17,560 nucleotides of DNA, taken from contig URTB01000009.1 of NCBI GenBank assembly GCA_900550595.1, positions 1-17,560 on the forward strand, read 5' to 3'. The stretch is from an uncultured Collinsella sp. Its GTDB lineage: Bacteria; Actinomycetota; Coriobacteriia; Coriobacteriales; Coriobacteriaceae. Each line of letters starts with the position of its first letter. The first letter of the stretch is position 1. Below, one piece after another: positions 1-6,794 of this stretch. Made by a program: the position numbers and the translations under genes. The notes beneath the pieces were generated by a model. It saw nothing but the letters and a program-made list of their open reading frames with translations. It made no database searches and had not been told where the DNA came from.

Positions 1-1101
1 ATGGCACGCTGCGCTGCTACGGCAACCCTCGCTTGTGTTTTGGGCCTGGGCCTCGCGGCTCCGGCCTATGCCGATACCGCATCCGACCTTGCCGCCGCTC
101 GTACCAAACTCGAGCAGATCGGCACGCAGACCCAGCAGATCTACGACGAGCTCGCCACTCAGACGCAGGCGCTCGACCAGACCGCTGGCGAGATCACGCA
201 AAAGCAGCAGGAGATCGCCGATGGCCAGACCAAGCTTTCCAACTACGTTGCAGGTGAGTACAAGACCGGCGGCCTGAGCCTGCTCCAGGTACTGACAGGC
301 GTCGATGACCTGGGCGATATGCTCAACCGCCTGTTCTACTACGGCAAGGTTTCCGACAAGCAGGCCCAGACCATCCAAGAGGTCAAAGAGCTCAAGCAGG
401 AACTTACCAACAAGCAGGCCGAGCAGGAGAAGAACGTCGCCGCCACGCAAAAGAAGGTCGACGAGCTCAACGCTCAGCAGGCCGAGGCTCAAAACGTTGT
501 GAACTCTCTGGACTCCCAGCTGAAGGCCGAACTTGCCGCCGAGGCCGAGGCCAATGCCGCACTGCAGGCCGGCATTAACGCCAGTACTGCCGAGAAGGCC
601 ACGGTGAACACCGAGACCGCCGGTACGACTGAGAACACTAACAAAGGTGGCGGTACGACCAATGACGGCGGCAACACGCCTGCCCCCACTCCCACGCCCG
701 CTCCTGCCCCTACGCCGCAGCCCGCTCCGGCTCCGGCTCCGACTCCGGCCCCTTCTGCGCCGAGCCAGTCAGTTGACGGCGGTTCCGTTGTTTCGCGCGC
801 CTACAGCAAGCTTGGCTGCGCTTATTCCTGGGGCGGCATTGGCCCGAACAGCTTTGACTGCTCCGGCTTTGTGAGCTACTGCCTCACCGGCCGCTACTGC
901 CGTCTGGGCACCACCGGCACGTTTATGGGTTGGACGCGCGTTTCCGATCCTCAGCCGGGTGACGTTGTGGTCAACTCTTACCACACCGGCATCTATATTG
1001 GTGGTGGCCAGATGATCCATGCTTCCGACTACAACACGGGCGTTATCATCAGCTCTGTCGCAGCCGGCATGAACAACAACTACATTTTCGTGCGCTACTA
1101 A
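1..1101 (+). CDS. Secreted NlpC/P60 peptidoglycan hydrolase with coiled-coil N-terminus
   Basis: Predicted exported cell-wall endopeptidase cleaving peptide stems of peptidoglycan. Residues 1-24 form a signal peptide with an AYA-D cleavage site. Residues about 26-200 are a long Gln/Glu/Ala-rich coiled coil, as in PcsB/CwlO/RipA-type hydrolases, where this region usually keeps the enzyme inactive until a partner (often FtsEX) engages it. Residues about 226-257 are a Pro/Ala/Thr linker. The C-terminal NlpC/P60 domain (about 262-366) shows the catalytic Cys287 in FDCSGF, His328 in YHTGIYIG and a third polar residue, His340 in MIHASD. The window begins exactly at this ATG. The n-region is unusually short and weakly charged (MAR), so the true start may lie upstream. 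Family assignment is firm; the precise bond cleaved and the partner are inference. Confidence 0.93.
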   Translation: MARCAATATLACVLGLGLAAPAYADTASDLAAARTKLEQIGTQTQQIYDELATQTQALDQTAGEITQKQQEIADGQTKLSNYVAGEYKTGGLSLLQVLTGVDDLGDMLNRLFYYGKVSDKQAQTIQEVKELKQELTNKQAEQEKNVAATQKKVDELNAQQAEAQNVVNSLDSQLKAELAAEAEANAALQAGINASTAEKATVNTETAGTTENTNKGGGTTNDGGNTPAPTPTPAPAPTPQPAPAPAPTPAPSAPSQSVDGGSVVSRAYSKLGCAYSWGGIGPNSFDCSGFVSYCLTGRYCRLGTTGTFMGWTRVSDPQPGDVVVNSYHTGIYIGGGQMIHASDYNTGVIISSVAAGMNNNYIFVRY

Positions 1102-1125
1102 GTCACTCTGTATAGCAAACGAATG

Positions 1126-1162
1126 TGAACCTCGTGGCCTTTGAGCTGCGAGGTTCATTTAT
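1126..1162 (+). terminator. Rho-independent terminator of the NlpC/P60 gene
   Basis: A perfect 9-bp inverted repeat, TGAACCTCG (1126-1134) and CGAGGTTCA (1149-1157), has a 14-nt loop and is followed by TTTATTTAT. It begins 24 nt after the stop codon, as expected for an intrinsic terminator. Confidence 0.75.
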
Positions 1163-1192
1163 TTATGACCGTGCTCCATACATGATCCCAAT

Positions 1193-1218
1193 GTGCTAGT
1201 TTTCAATACTAGATGCAC
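1193..1218. promoter_or_regulatory. Inverted repeat upstream of the degV promoter (possible operator)
   Basis: CTAGT (1196-1200) and ACTAG (1208-1212) form a dyad around 7 nt. GTG and CAC flank it outside, the latter after a 3-nt bulge. It lies about 30 bp upstream of the TATAAT at 1242. The location suits an operator, but the arms are short and no regulator is known. Confidence 0.25.
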
Positions 1219-1241
1219 GCTTCATCGGTGAGCAATATCGC

Positions 1242-1247
1242 TATAAT
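1242..1247 (+). promoter_or_regulatory. -10 element upstream of degV
   Basis: A perfect TATAAT lies 30 nt before the degV ATG, after the preceding terminator. No good -35 hexamer is seen at 16-18 bp, so activity is uncertain. Confidence 0.4.
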
Positions 1248-1276
1248 GATTGAGAAGCATATAGAAAGGACCCTCT

Positions 1277-2143
1277 ATGAGCTGGGCACTTATCTCCGAT
1301 TCGAGCTGCAACCTCCGCGATTGGCAACCGACCGCGCCCCATACCACCTTTGCATTTGCACCCCTCAAAATTCGAGTAGGGGAGCGCGAGTTCGTCGATG
1401 ACCTCACGCTCGACGTTCACGAACTCAATTGCGCCGTGCAGGCGGAGTCAAGCGCTTCTTCGAGCGCCTGTCCGAGCGTTGGCGAGTGGACCGAACTCTT
1501 TAGACTTGCCGACAAGACGATTTGCATGCCCATCTCGGAGGGCGTATCGGGCAGCTATAACGCCGCAGCCACGGCACGCGATTTAGTCCTTGCCGAGGAG
1601 CCGAACCGTCAAATTCATCTGGTAAATTCACGCGGAGCCGGCGGCAAAATGGACCTGATCTTCCTGCTGTTCGACCGGTATCTTGCAAGCACTCCAGACG
1701 TTTCATTTGAGGAAGCCTGCAGCTATTTTGATGAGCTGGAACAGAACAGCAAGATCCTCTTTAGCCTGTGCAATTACGAAAATCTCGCAAAGGCCGGACG
1801 TATTCCCAAGGCAGCCGGGGTCATCGCCAATAAACTCAACATTCGAGTTTTAGGCACTGCAAGCGAGGCGGGGGAGATTAAGCTCGTTGGTCACACCCGT
1901 GGCGAAAAGAAGATGCTTGGCAAGATTGTCGATACCATGGAGGCCGAGGGCTTTACCGGCGGCGAGGTCGTTATCGACCATGTCGAGAATGAGGCGGGCG
2001 CCCAGGCACTCGCCAGCCGCATTGTGGAGCATTGGCCCGGCTCCAAGACCATCATCATGCCCTGCAATGGACTGGATTCATACTATGCCGAGATACACGG
2101 GCTCATTATCGGCTACGGCATGGGCGTGGCTTCGGGCCGATAA
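1277..2143 (+). CDS. DegV family fatty-acid-binding protein
   Basis: DegV/FakB-type protein of 288 aa, the usual length for the family. Characterised members (FakB) bind a fatty acid and present it to the kinase FakA for incorporation into phospholipid. Visible landmarks are the N-terminal ISDSSCNL (residues 6-13, family consensus near TDSxxDL), SSACPS at 62-67 in place of the TSxPS motif, SGSYNAA at 91-97 around the ligand carboxylate, and NLAKAGRI at 169-176 with the conserved Arg175. The start is set by AGAAAGGA 6 nt before the ATG. The gene is monocistronic between two terminators. No fakA-like kinase is in this window, so a role in host fatty-acid uptake is an inference from the family; ligand and partner are unknown. 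Confidence 0.88.
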   Translation: MSWALISDSSCNLRDWQPTAPHTTFAFAPLKIRVGEREFVDDLTLDVHELNCAVQAESSASSSACPSVGEWTELFRLADKTICMPISEGVSGSYNAAATARDLVLAEEPNRQIHLVNSRGAGGKMDLIFLLFDRYLASTPDVSFEEACSYFDELEQNSKILFSLCNYENLAKAGRIPKAAGVIANKLNIRVLGTASEAGEIKLVGHTRGEKKMLGKIVDTMEAEGFTGGEVVIDHVENEAGAQALASRIVEHWPGSKTIIMPCNGLDSYYAEIHGLIIGYGMGVASGR

Positions 2144-2152
2144 TGTCCAAGT

Positions 2153-2207
2153 AAACAAAAAGACGGGCGGGACAAAGAGCCATCAGACACTTTGTCCCGC
2201 CCGTCTT
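2153..2207 (-). terminator. Strong terminator of the DUF1836 gene, probably bidirectional with degV
   Basis: A perfect 18-bp stem, AAGACGGGCGGGACAAAG (2160-2177) and its complement (2190-2207), encloses a 12-nt loop between the convergent stops of degV (2143) and the DUF1836 gene (2217). Read on the minus strand, the stem is followed by a U-rich tract (complement of 2153-2160). On the plus strand the U-run after the stem is poor, so the minus direction is favoured. Confidence 0.88.
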
Positions 2208-2216
2208 GTACCTCGG

Positions 2217-2828
2217 TTAGCTATTAAACCCATTGAACTTTAGGTAGCTCATTAGATACGCCTTCGATACAAAAGACGATACCGCGCTGCGAACGAGCAG
2301 CGACTCGCGTGTGACCTGATGAGCCGTATCGGGTACAGAAACCTGCTCAATTGAAAAAGCTGCGCGAATCGACGCCTCGAGCTGATCAATCACATAATCA
2401 AAGGCGGTCGGTGCATCGTAGCTCAGGTGTTGAATGTTAAAGAGCGCCTGAACAGCAGCGATGGGCAGCACCTGCTTAAAAATACAGATAGCAATAAGGC
2501 GAGCGATCTGCTCGCGACCATATTGCTTTTTTACCGGAGCCGGCACCAGACCGACCTTTACGTAGTTGTTGATCATGGAAGGCGTAATGACGGGCTGCTC
2601 CACACAAATCGAAAGCGGCTCCATCCACAGTTCGATATACTCAATGACCTGGTCACGGTAGAGCGTTACATTCGGCAACTGGTTATAGCGCGGCAAGCTG
2701 AGCGTATTGAGCTTGCGGACTATATCAGACTGGATAAATGCATCAGGTAGCACCGTGGGCTGAATATCCTCTGGGCTAATGCTAACCGACGTATCGGACA
2801 TGGGAATGGCATGTTTAACGTGATTCAT
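2217..2828 (-). CDS. DUF1836 domain protein, MerR-like putative transcriptional regulator
   Basis: Protein of 203 aa matching the DUF1836 family from memory. LPRYNQLPNVTLYRDQVIEYIE at about 45-66 and ITPSMINNYVKVGLVPAPVKKQYGREQIARLI at about 81-112 are its signature. The second block resembles a MerR-type winged helix-turn-helix (helix, 'VKxGLVPxP' turn, 'YGRE' wing), followed by a helical region up to about 130. The open frame extends to 3017, but GGAGG lies 6 nt before the ATG at 2828 and that start gives the usual length. Members are thought to bind DNA, but no target is known to me. A palindrome overlapping the predicted promoter suggests autoregulation. The gene has its own promoter and terminator. 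Confidence 0.82.
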   Translation of the reverse strand: MNHVKHAIPMSDTSVSISPEDIQPTVLPDAFIQSDIVRKLNTLSLPRYNQLPNVTLYRDQVIEYIELWMEPLSICVEQPVITPSMINNYVKVGLVPAPVKKQYGREQIARLIAICIFKQVLPIAAVQALFNIQHLSYDAPTAFDYVIDQLEASIRAAFSIEQVSVPDTAHQVTRESLLVRSAVSSFVSKAYLMSYLKFNGFNS

Positions 2829-2860
2829 ATGGTGCCTCCATTCGCTTTCAATATTGTATT

Positions 2861-2892
2861 CTAGATTATCTAGTTTTGCATACCACAATGAA
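2861..2892 (-). promoter_or_regulatory. Promoter and overlapping palindromic operator for the DUF1836 gene
   Basis: On the minus strand TTCATT (complement of 2887-2892) and GATAAT (complement of 2865-2870) are 16 bp apart and end about 40 nt before the start codon. The perfect 13-bp palindrome CTAGATTATCTAG (2861-2873) covers the -10 element, an ideal place for a repressor. Which protein binds is inference. Confidence 0.5.
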
Positions 2893-2956
2893 CGGTATGA
2901 TCGTCGGCATTGACTCGGGTCAGGCCGCAGGATAACTGGCTCACGCTTTGCAATGC

Positions 2957-3002
2957 AATGTCCCGCGGCAACGAGCTTGAGGTAACGTTGCCGCGGGACA
3001 TT
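2957..3002 (-). terminator. Terminator hairpin downstream of trxB
   Basis: A perfect 17-bp stem, AATGTCCCGCGGCAACG (2957-2973) and its complement (2986-3002), has a 12-nt loop and lies 41 nt beyond the trxB stop. The U-tract on the minus strand is short, so termination relies on the very stable GC-rich stem. Confidence 0.72.
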
Positions 3003-3042
3003 TAAGTAAAATAACAACCTTACATAAGATATATTATCGTAC

Positions 3043-3981
3043 TTATTCGCGTAGAAAAGCGTATGCGCTGGTAGCCGCTATGGCTCCGTCCGAAACAGCG
3101 GTCACAACTTGACGTAAACGCTTGGAACGGATATCGCCAGCAGCAAATAAGCCAGGCGTGCGGGTGGCCATCGATTCGTCGGTCACAATACCGCCGTCGG
3201 GCGCCAGATCTACCAGATGCTCTACAAGCTCGGTATGGGGCTGCGTGCCAGCAAAGACAAAGATACCAAACGAGCCAGGATCGAAGGACTCGGAATAGGT
3301 TTCACCGGTGGCGTTGTCCTTAAATGTGATAGTCGTGGGCATAGCCTCGCCCGATAGTTCCACGATACTAGTTTGGTACCTAACTGAAATATTATCTTTT
3401 GCGAGCACCTTTTGAACCACGCCATCGGGAGCCCGGAACTGATCGCGGCGCAAGACGATGGTCACGCTGCTGGCGATTTCTGACAAGAACAGGGCTTCCT
3501 CACAGGCAGCATTACCGCCGCCGATGACAAAGACCTGTTTACCGCGAAAGAACATGCCATCGCACGTCGCGCAATACGAAACGCCACGACCGCGATACGT
3601 ATCCTCGCCAACAAAACCAGCTGATCGCGGCGTGGCACCCATGCAAGCGATAACGCTCGAGGCCAGTGTATCGCCCGTATCGTGATGCACCGTAAACAGC
3701 GCTGTATCAGCATCGTGCTCGATGCCCGTCACCATGCTCCATGTAACCTGCGCTCCCAGGCCCTCTGCATGTTGCTGAAAACGCTCGCCAAGCTCGGCAC
3801 CGCTCAAGAGCGGAATACCCGGATAGTTCTCGACCTCATTGGTTGTGGCGATCTGTCCTCCCGACATGCCCTGTTCAATCACGGCCGTCGTTAGGTTGGA
3901 GCGCGCCGCATAAATGGCTGCAGCATAGCCCGCAGGGCCGCCACCGATAATCGCAACATCGATCGGCTGATGGGTAATCAT
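3043..3981 (-). CDS. trxB: Thioredoxin-disulfide reductase
   Basis: FAD- and NADPH-dependent flavoenzyme that reduces thioredoxin in the cytoplasm. In the 312-aa protein the FAD dinucleotide motif GGGPAG is at 13-18, the redox-active pair Cys137/Cys140 lies in CATCDG, the NADPH-binding motif GGGNAA is at 154-159, with RRDQFRA nearby (178-184), and the C-terminal FAD contact GLFAAGDIRSKRLRQ is intact. Length is typical for the low-molecular-weight class. The frame is open to 4029, but AGGAGG lies 7 nt before the ATG at 3981, fixing the start. The usual GGGDSA is GGGNAA here, and the common His before RRD is Leu; these are tolerated variants in the NADPH site. No thioredoxin gene is adjacent. 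The gene is monocistronic and divergent from the glycosyltransferase gene. Confidence 0.95.
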   Translation of the reverse strand: MITHQPIDVAIIGGGPAGYAAAIYAARSNLTTAVIEQGMSGGQIATTNEVENYPGIPLLSGAELGERFQQHAEGLGAQVTWSMVTGIEHDADTALFTVHHDTGDTLASSVIACMGATPRSAGFVGEDTYRGRGVSYCATCDGMFFRGKQVFVIGGGNAACEEALFLSEIASSVTIVLRRDQFRAPDGVVQKVLAKDNISVRYQTSIVELSGEAMPTTITFKDNATGETYSESFDPGSFGIFVFAGTQPHTELVEHLVDLAPDGGIVTDESMATRTPGLFAAGDIRSKRLRQVVTAVSDGAIAATSAYAFLRE

Positions 3982-4018
3982 GAAGAGACCTCCTGTCGAA
4001 AGATTGGCGTTCCTTGCG

Positions 4019-4048
4019 CTCATACCCAAATTTAGGCGAACGTGTCAT
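4019..4048 (-). promoter_or_regulatory. Possible trxB promoter
   Basis: On the minus strand ATGACA (complement of 4043-4048) and TATGAG (complement of 4019-4024) are 18 bp apart, giving a leader of about 30 nt to the trxB ATG. Each hexamer departs from consensus, so this is tentative. Confidence 0.35.
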
Positions 4049-4098
4049 TCATGCACTACAATGATTCATTGCGAAACAATGATGAAGGGGAGTTATCG

Positions 4099-5400
4099 AT
4101 GGATCAAACGCAGATGGGCAATGAGGCTCCCCTGCCCACGCAAAGCACTCCCCAATCGGAACAAACCACGCTCTTGGCTCAGCAAAAACCTCTCGTGACC
4201 ATCGTGCATGCCTCGGTCGGATCGGGCCACAAGGCCGCCGCAAATGCGATTGCGCAGGCATTCGACCTCATCCGCGGCACCAATGGCATCCCCAAGGATG
4301 TTGAGATTGAAGTGCTCGATATCCTTGATTTTGGACGTATAAAATTCGACGGCAACAAAACGGCTGCCTCGTTTACCGGCGCTACGCGCCCAATTTATGA
4401 CTTGACCTGGCGTTATACCCTTACCGGACACCTGCTTTGGGGCGGTGGCACGGCATGGTCGCGCATCATGTTCCCCGCATTTAACGAATACGTTCGGACT
4501 CGTAGGCCCATTGCCGTGGTCGCCACGCATATCACGGCAGCCAACGTTGCCGTCGGCGCGCGCGTCATTACGGGCATCGACTATCCCGTCATTTGCGTAC
4601 CGACCGATTACGAGGTCGAGGGATGGTGGCCCCATAAGGACACCGACCTATTCTGTGTGGCAAACGAGTTTATGGCCGAAACACTCCGGCCCCGTAAGGT
4701 TCCCAAATCCAAAATCCGCATTACGGGAATCCCCATTCGCGCCGGGTTTGATACGAATTACAATCGCGAGGAAGAACTCGAGAAGTTCAATCTCCCCACA
4801 GACAAGCTCGTTGTGCTGGTGATGGCCGGCGCCAGTTTACCTCAACCGTACGTTCGCTTTCGCGCGGAGATGGACCGAACCCTCCCCTTCCTGCGCAGCT
4901 TCGAGGACATGCACTTTGTCTTTTTGCCGGGCAAGGATGCCGAATATGCCACCCGCCTCAAAACGCTCTTCGATGCCATGAAACTCGAGAACGTCACGGT
5001 TCTTGACTATGTCGATGACATGGCAGCGCTCATGCACGGCTGCGACCTGGCAATTCTCAAATCGGGCGGACTCACTGTTACCGAATGCCTGTGCGCACAC
5101 CTGCCTATGATTCTGATGGGCAAGTCCTATGGTCAGGAAAAGGCCAACACCACCATGCTCACCGGCATGGGCGCCAGCATGCATGTCACCACCGCACGCG
5201 AGCTCATCGTGACGCTTCGCCATCTCCACGATCATCCCGAGTCGCTCAAGGCGCTGCTCATTAACGGCGAAGCGCTGCGACGTCCACACGCAGCCGAGGA
5301 CATCGCCATCGCAACCATGGAACTCGTAGGCAAACCCCAAAAGCGCAAACGAGCCTTCTGCCGCTTCTACTGGGGCGAAAAACCCGCGCATATCCGCTAG
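4099..5400 (+). CDS. MGDG synthase/UgtP-type glycolipid glycosyltransferase (GT28)
   Basis: Predicted GT-B fold, inverting glycosyltransferase transferring a sugar from a nucleotide donor to a lipid such as diacylglycerol on the inner membrane face. The N-terminal MGDG-synthase domain begins after a 30-residue polar tail with VTIVHASVGSGHKAAANAI (about 33-51; GSGH at 41-44). The C-terminal GT28 donor-binding domain carries LKSGGLTVTECL (about 320-331, with Lys321 and Glu329), matching the family's KPGGLTxxEAL. It lacks obvious transmembrane helices. The start is chosen because AGGGGAG precedes the ATG at 4099 by 6 nt; the frame continues to 4042 without a comparable ribosome site. UgtP-like anchor glycolipid synthesis is the likeliest role; the sugar and the number of transfers cannot be read from sequence. 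Confidence 0.87.
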   Translation: MDQTQMGNEAPLPTQSTPQSEQTTLLAQQKPLVTIVHASVGSGHKAAANAIAQAFDLIRGTNGIPKDVEIEVLDILDFGRIKFDGNKTAASFTGATRPIYDLTWRYTLTGHLLWGGGTAWSRIMFPAFNEYVRTRRPIAVVATHITAANVAVGARVITGIDYPVICVPTDYEVEGWWPHKDTDLFCVANEFMAETLRPRKVPKSKIRITGIPIRAGFDTNYNREEELEKFNLPTDKLVVLVMAGASLPQPYVRFRAEMDRTLPFLRSFEDMHFVFLPGKDAEYATRLKTLFDAMKLENVTVLDYVDDMAALMHGCDLAILKSGGLTVTECLCAHLPMILMGKSYGQEKANTTMLTGMGASMHVTTARELIVTLRHLHDHPESLKALLINGEALRRPHAAEDIAIATMELVGKPQKRKRAFCRFYWGEKPAHIR

Positions 5401-5431
5401 TGTCTTAATGTCCGCTGCTCGGCGGGAGCCG

Positions 5432-5464
5432 CCCATATATCATTCCATGCTCAAACATTCTCGC
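5432..5464 (+). repeat. Palindromic repeat, partial copy A
   Basis: Left half of the repeat family described at 5493-5573. Positions 5438-5464 are identical over 27 nt to 5501-5527 of copy B, then homology stops after CTCGC. It lies 31 nt after the glycosyltransferase stop and just before copy B. A small GGCGG/CCGCC hairpin (5421-5433) abuts it. Confidence 0.8.
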
Positions 5465-5492
5465 GGGGCGCTCGCATACCTCCCGCCCACCT

Positions 5493-5573
5493 CTCACCCA
5501 TATCATTCCATGCTCAAACATTCTCGCTTCGCTTCGCTCGCTGCGAAACTGCGCGTGGAACGATATGGGTGAG
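5493..5573 (+). repeat. Palindromic repeat, full copy B
   Basis: An 81-bp imperfect palindrome. The outer arms CTCACCCATATCATTCCA (5493-5510) and TGGAACGATATGGGTGAG (5556-5573) pair at 17 of 18 positions. Inside are two conserved blocks, TGCTCAAACATTCTCGC (5511-5527) and CGCTGCGAAACTGCGCG (5539-5555), separated by TTCGCTTCGCT, a small TTCGC expansion. The single arm mismatch (A5505/C5561) becomes a G-U pair in a minus-strand transcript. Resembles REP/BIME-type intergenic palindromes in architecture; the sequence is not one I recognise. Confidence 0.85.
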
Positions 5574-5740
5574 CCCCGGACGGGAGTCTTCTTGCTTGAA
5601 AACAAAAAACAATCTTTCTATCAAACCGATTCGATAAGGGAACTTTTCATTAATCGAACCGGTTTGCTATAAGATTTTATCTGCTTTTTCTGAAGAAGCC
5701 GTTTCAGTTGCTAGCGCGTAAGCGAAGCTCTCCCGTGGGA
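5574..5740. other. AT-rich core between inverted repeats B and C; no gene seen
   Basis: About 167 bp, clearly more AT-rich than the flanks, with no credible open frame. It contains an inverted repeat CAAACCGATTCGAT (5622-5635) and ATCGAACCGGTTTG (5653-5666), pairing at 13 of 14 positions around a 17-nt loop. TTTCAT (5645-5650) and TATAAG (5668-5673) stand 17 bp apart like a plus-strand promoter. CTCCCGTGGGAG at 5730-5741 is a short perfect palindrome adjoining copy C. It could be the core of a degenerate mobile element or encode a small RNA; neither is demonstrated. Confidence 0.4.
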
Positions 5741-5816
5741 GGCCCCTATATATCGTCCCGCGCGCAGTTTCGCAGCGTAGCGAGAATGTTTGAGCACGGG
5801 ATGATATGTGTGGGCC
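5741..5816 (-). repeat. Palindromic repeat, full copy C (inverted relative to A and B)
   Basis: Inverted copy with arms GGCCCCTATATATCGTCCCG (5741-5760) and 5797-5816, pairing at 19 of 20 positions when G-U wobbles are counted. The conserved blocks CGCGCAGTTTCGCAGCG (5761-5777) and GCGAGAATGTTTGAGCA (5780-5796) are exact complements of those in copy B. Relative to B, the inner arm pairs TTCCA/TGGAA have become TCCCG/CGGGA, two changes that both preserve pairing. The central TTCGC expansion of B is reduced to TA. A further GGCCCC/GGGGCC hairpin at 5813-5830 abuts the end nearest dut and might help terminate dut transcripts, though no T-run follows. Confidence 0.85.
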
Positions 5817-5851
5817 CCGGGTGAGGGGCCAACCCTACATCTTGAAAATAA

Positions 5852-6295
5852 TTAAGCAACGCCGCTAGAACCGAAGCCGCCGGCTCCTCGATCAGTTTTG
5901 TCTAGTTCTTCTACCTCTACGAGATTGACCGTAGGGACTTCTTGGATGACGAGTTGGGCAATGCGGTCGCCTTTGTTAATCTGGATATTGTTGGTGGGAT
6001 CTAGGTTGATGAGGATGACTTTAAGTTCTCCTCGATAGTGAGCATCGATGAGACCGGGGGTGTTGACTATAGACAGGCCCTGCTTAATGGCTAGGCCGCT
6101 GCGGGGCTGGACAAAGCCAGCATAGCCATCGGGCAGTGCAATAGCCAAGCCAGTGGAGACCAATCGGCGCTCAAAGGGCTTGAGGGTGCAGTCTACGTTG
6201 GCGCGGAGGTCAAGACCGGCATCTGTGGGATGAGCGTATTTAGGAAGCTCGACCGTGGGATCGAGACGCTTAATGTTAACGGTAATGTGGGACAT
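5852..6295 (-). CDS. dut: dUTP diphosphatase (dUTPase)
   Basis: Hydrolyses dUTP to dUMP and diphosphate, keeping uracil out of DNA and supplying dUMP for dTMP synthesis. The 147-aa protein has all five motifs of the trimeric family: I DAGLDL (25-30), [13 protein letters not shown] (64-74), [13 protein letters not shown] (81-90) with the catalytic Asp84 and the uracil-stacking Tyr87, [11 protein letters not shown] (109-117), and [11 protein letters not shown] (136-145). Motif V ends Ser-Ser-Gly where Ser-Thr-Gly is commoner, a mild variant. The gene starts 4 nt after the nrdR stop with AAGGTGA about 4 nt before the ATG, so it is the distal gene of a LysM-nrdR-dut transcription unit. Its inclusion places dUTP control with ribonucleotide reductase control and the SOS promoter. 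Confidence 0.96.
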   Translation of the reverse strand: MSHITVNIKRLDPTVELPKYAHPTDAGLDLRANVDCTLKPFERRLVSTGLAIALPDGYAGFVQPRSGLAIKQGLSIVNTPGLIDAHYRGELKVILINLDPTNNIQINKGDRIAQLVIQEVPTVNLVEVEELDKTDRGAGGFGSSGVA

Positions 6296-6299
6296 GAAA

Positions 6300-6743
6300 T
6301 CACCTTAGCTTGTCGAGCTCTTGCAAAAACTCGTCGACGTCTTTGAAATCGCGATAGACCGAGGCAAAGCGAATGTAGGCCACCTTGTCGATCTTGGCCA
6401 AGCGCTTGAGCACCATATCGCCCAGTTCGTGGGACGTTACAGCCGTCAGCGTACGCGACCGCAGCTCCACCTCAATATCATCGATGATCTCGTTGAGCTT
6501 TTTCGTATCGATATCCCGCTTAATCGTGGCGCGCATCAGGCCGACCAGCAGCTTGTTGCGATCGAACCGTTGCTTTGACCCGTCGGATTTAATAACCTCG
6601 ATGGGATCTTCGCAGCGCTCGAACGTCGTAAAACGATAATTGCACGAACAGCATTCGCGACGACGCTTGATAGTGTTGTTCGACTCCTGCATACGGGAAT
6701 CGACAACGCGGGTATGTGCCTTGCCGCATTTGGGACAGCGCAT
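6300..6743 (-). CDS. nrdR: Ribonucleotide reductase transcriptional repressor NrdR
   Basis: Represses ribonucleotide reductase operons according to bound ATP/dATP. The 147-aa protein starts with a zinc ribbon, MRCPKCG (Cys3, Cys6) and [16 protein letters not shown] (Cys31, Cys34), followed by an ATP-cone from about residue 49 ([18 protein letters not shown]) to about 139. Length and layout are canonical. GGAGG lies 4 nt before the ATG. It is second in the unit, 51 nt after the LysM gene and 4 nt before dut. The lexA / LysM / nrdR order matches mycobacteria (lexA, Rv2719c, nrdR). Its own start codon lies in one arm of an 11-bp inverted repeat. No ribonucleotide reductase gene or obvious NrdR box is in the window. 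Confidence 0.97.
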   Translation of the reverse strand: MRCPKCGKAHTRVVDSRMQESNNTIKRRRECCSCNYRFTTFERCEDPIEVIKSDGSKQRFDRNKLLVGLMRATIKRDIDTKKLNEIIDDIEVELRSRTLTAVTSHELGDMVLKRLAKIDKVAYIRFASVYRDFKDVDEFLQELDKLR

Positions 6744-6780
6744 GGTACCTCCTCTAAAACGATTACAAGGGTACCATGCG
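6739..6780 (-). promoter_or_regulatory. Inverted repeat enclosing the nrdR ribosome-binding site and start codon
   Basis: A perfect 11-bp inverted repeat, CGCATGGTACC (6739-6749) and GGTACCATGCG (6770-6780), with a 20-nt spacer, lies between the LysM gene and nrdR. In the transcript the nrdR ATG is in the 3' arm and GAGGAG is in the loop, so folding would hide the start codon. The 5' arm carries a second ATG that opens a tiny frame (Met-Val-Pro-Leu-stop). Confidence 0.6.
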
Positions 6781-6794
6781 GCGGTACTTAAATC

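Noticed and set aside
676..770. Low-complexity CCNGCN-type repeats as a DNA repeat element
   Set aside because: They encode the Pro/Ala/Thr linker of the NlpC/P60 protein in frame and need no other explanation.
5405..5605. Small minus-strand open frame of 66 codons in the repeat region
   Set aside because: It lies wholly within repeat copies A and B and reads the repeat twice, with no ribosome site; treated as non-coding.
5645..5673. Plus-strand promoter for a gene in the repeat core
   Set aside because: The hexamers fit moderately, but no open frame with a ribosome site follows before the convergent dut end; kept only as a possible small-RNA promoter.
5432..5816. CRISPR array
   Set aside because: Only three copies, one inverted and one partial, with unequal spacing and no cas genes; the palindromic arms fit a REP-like element better.
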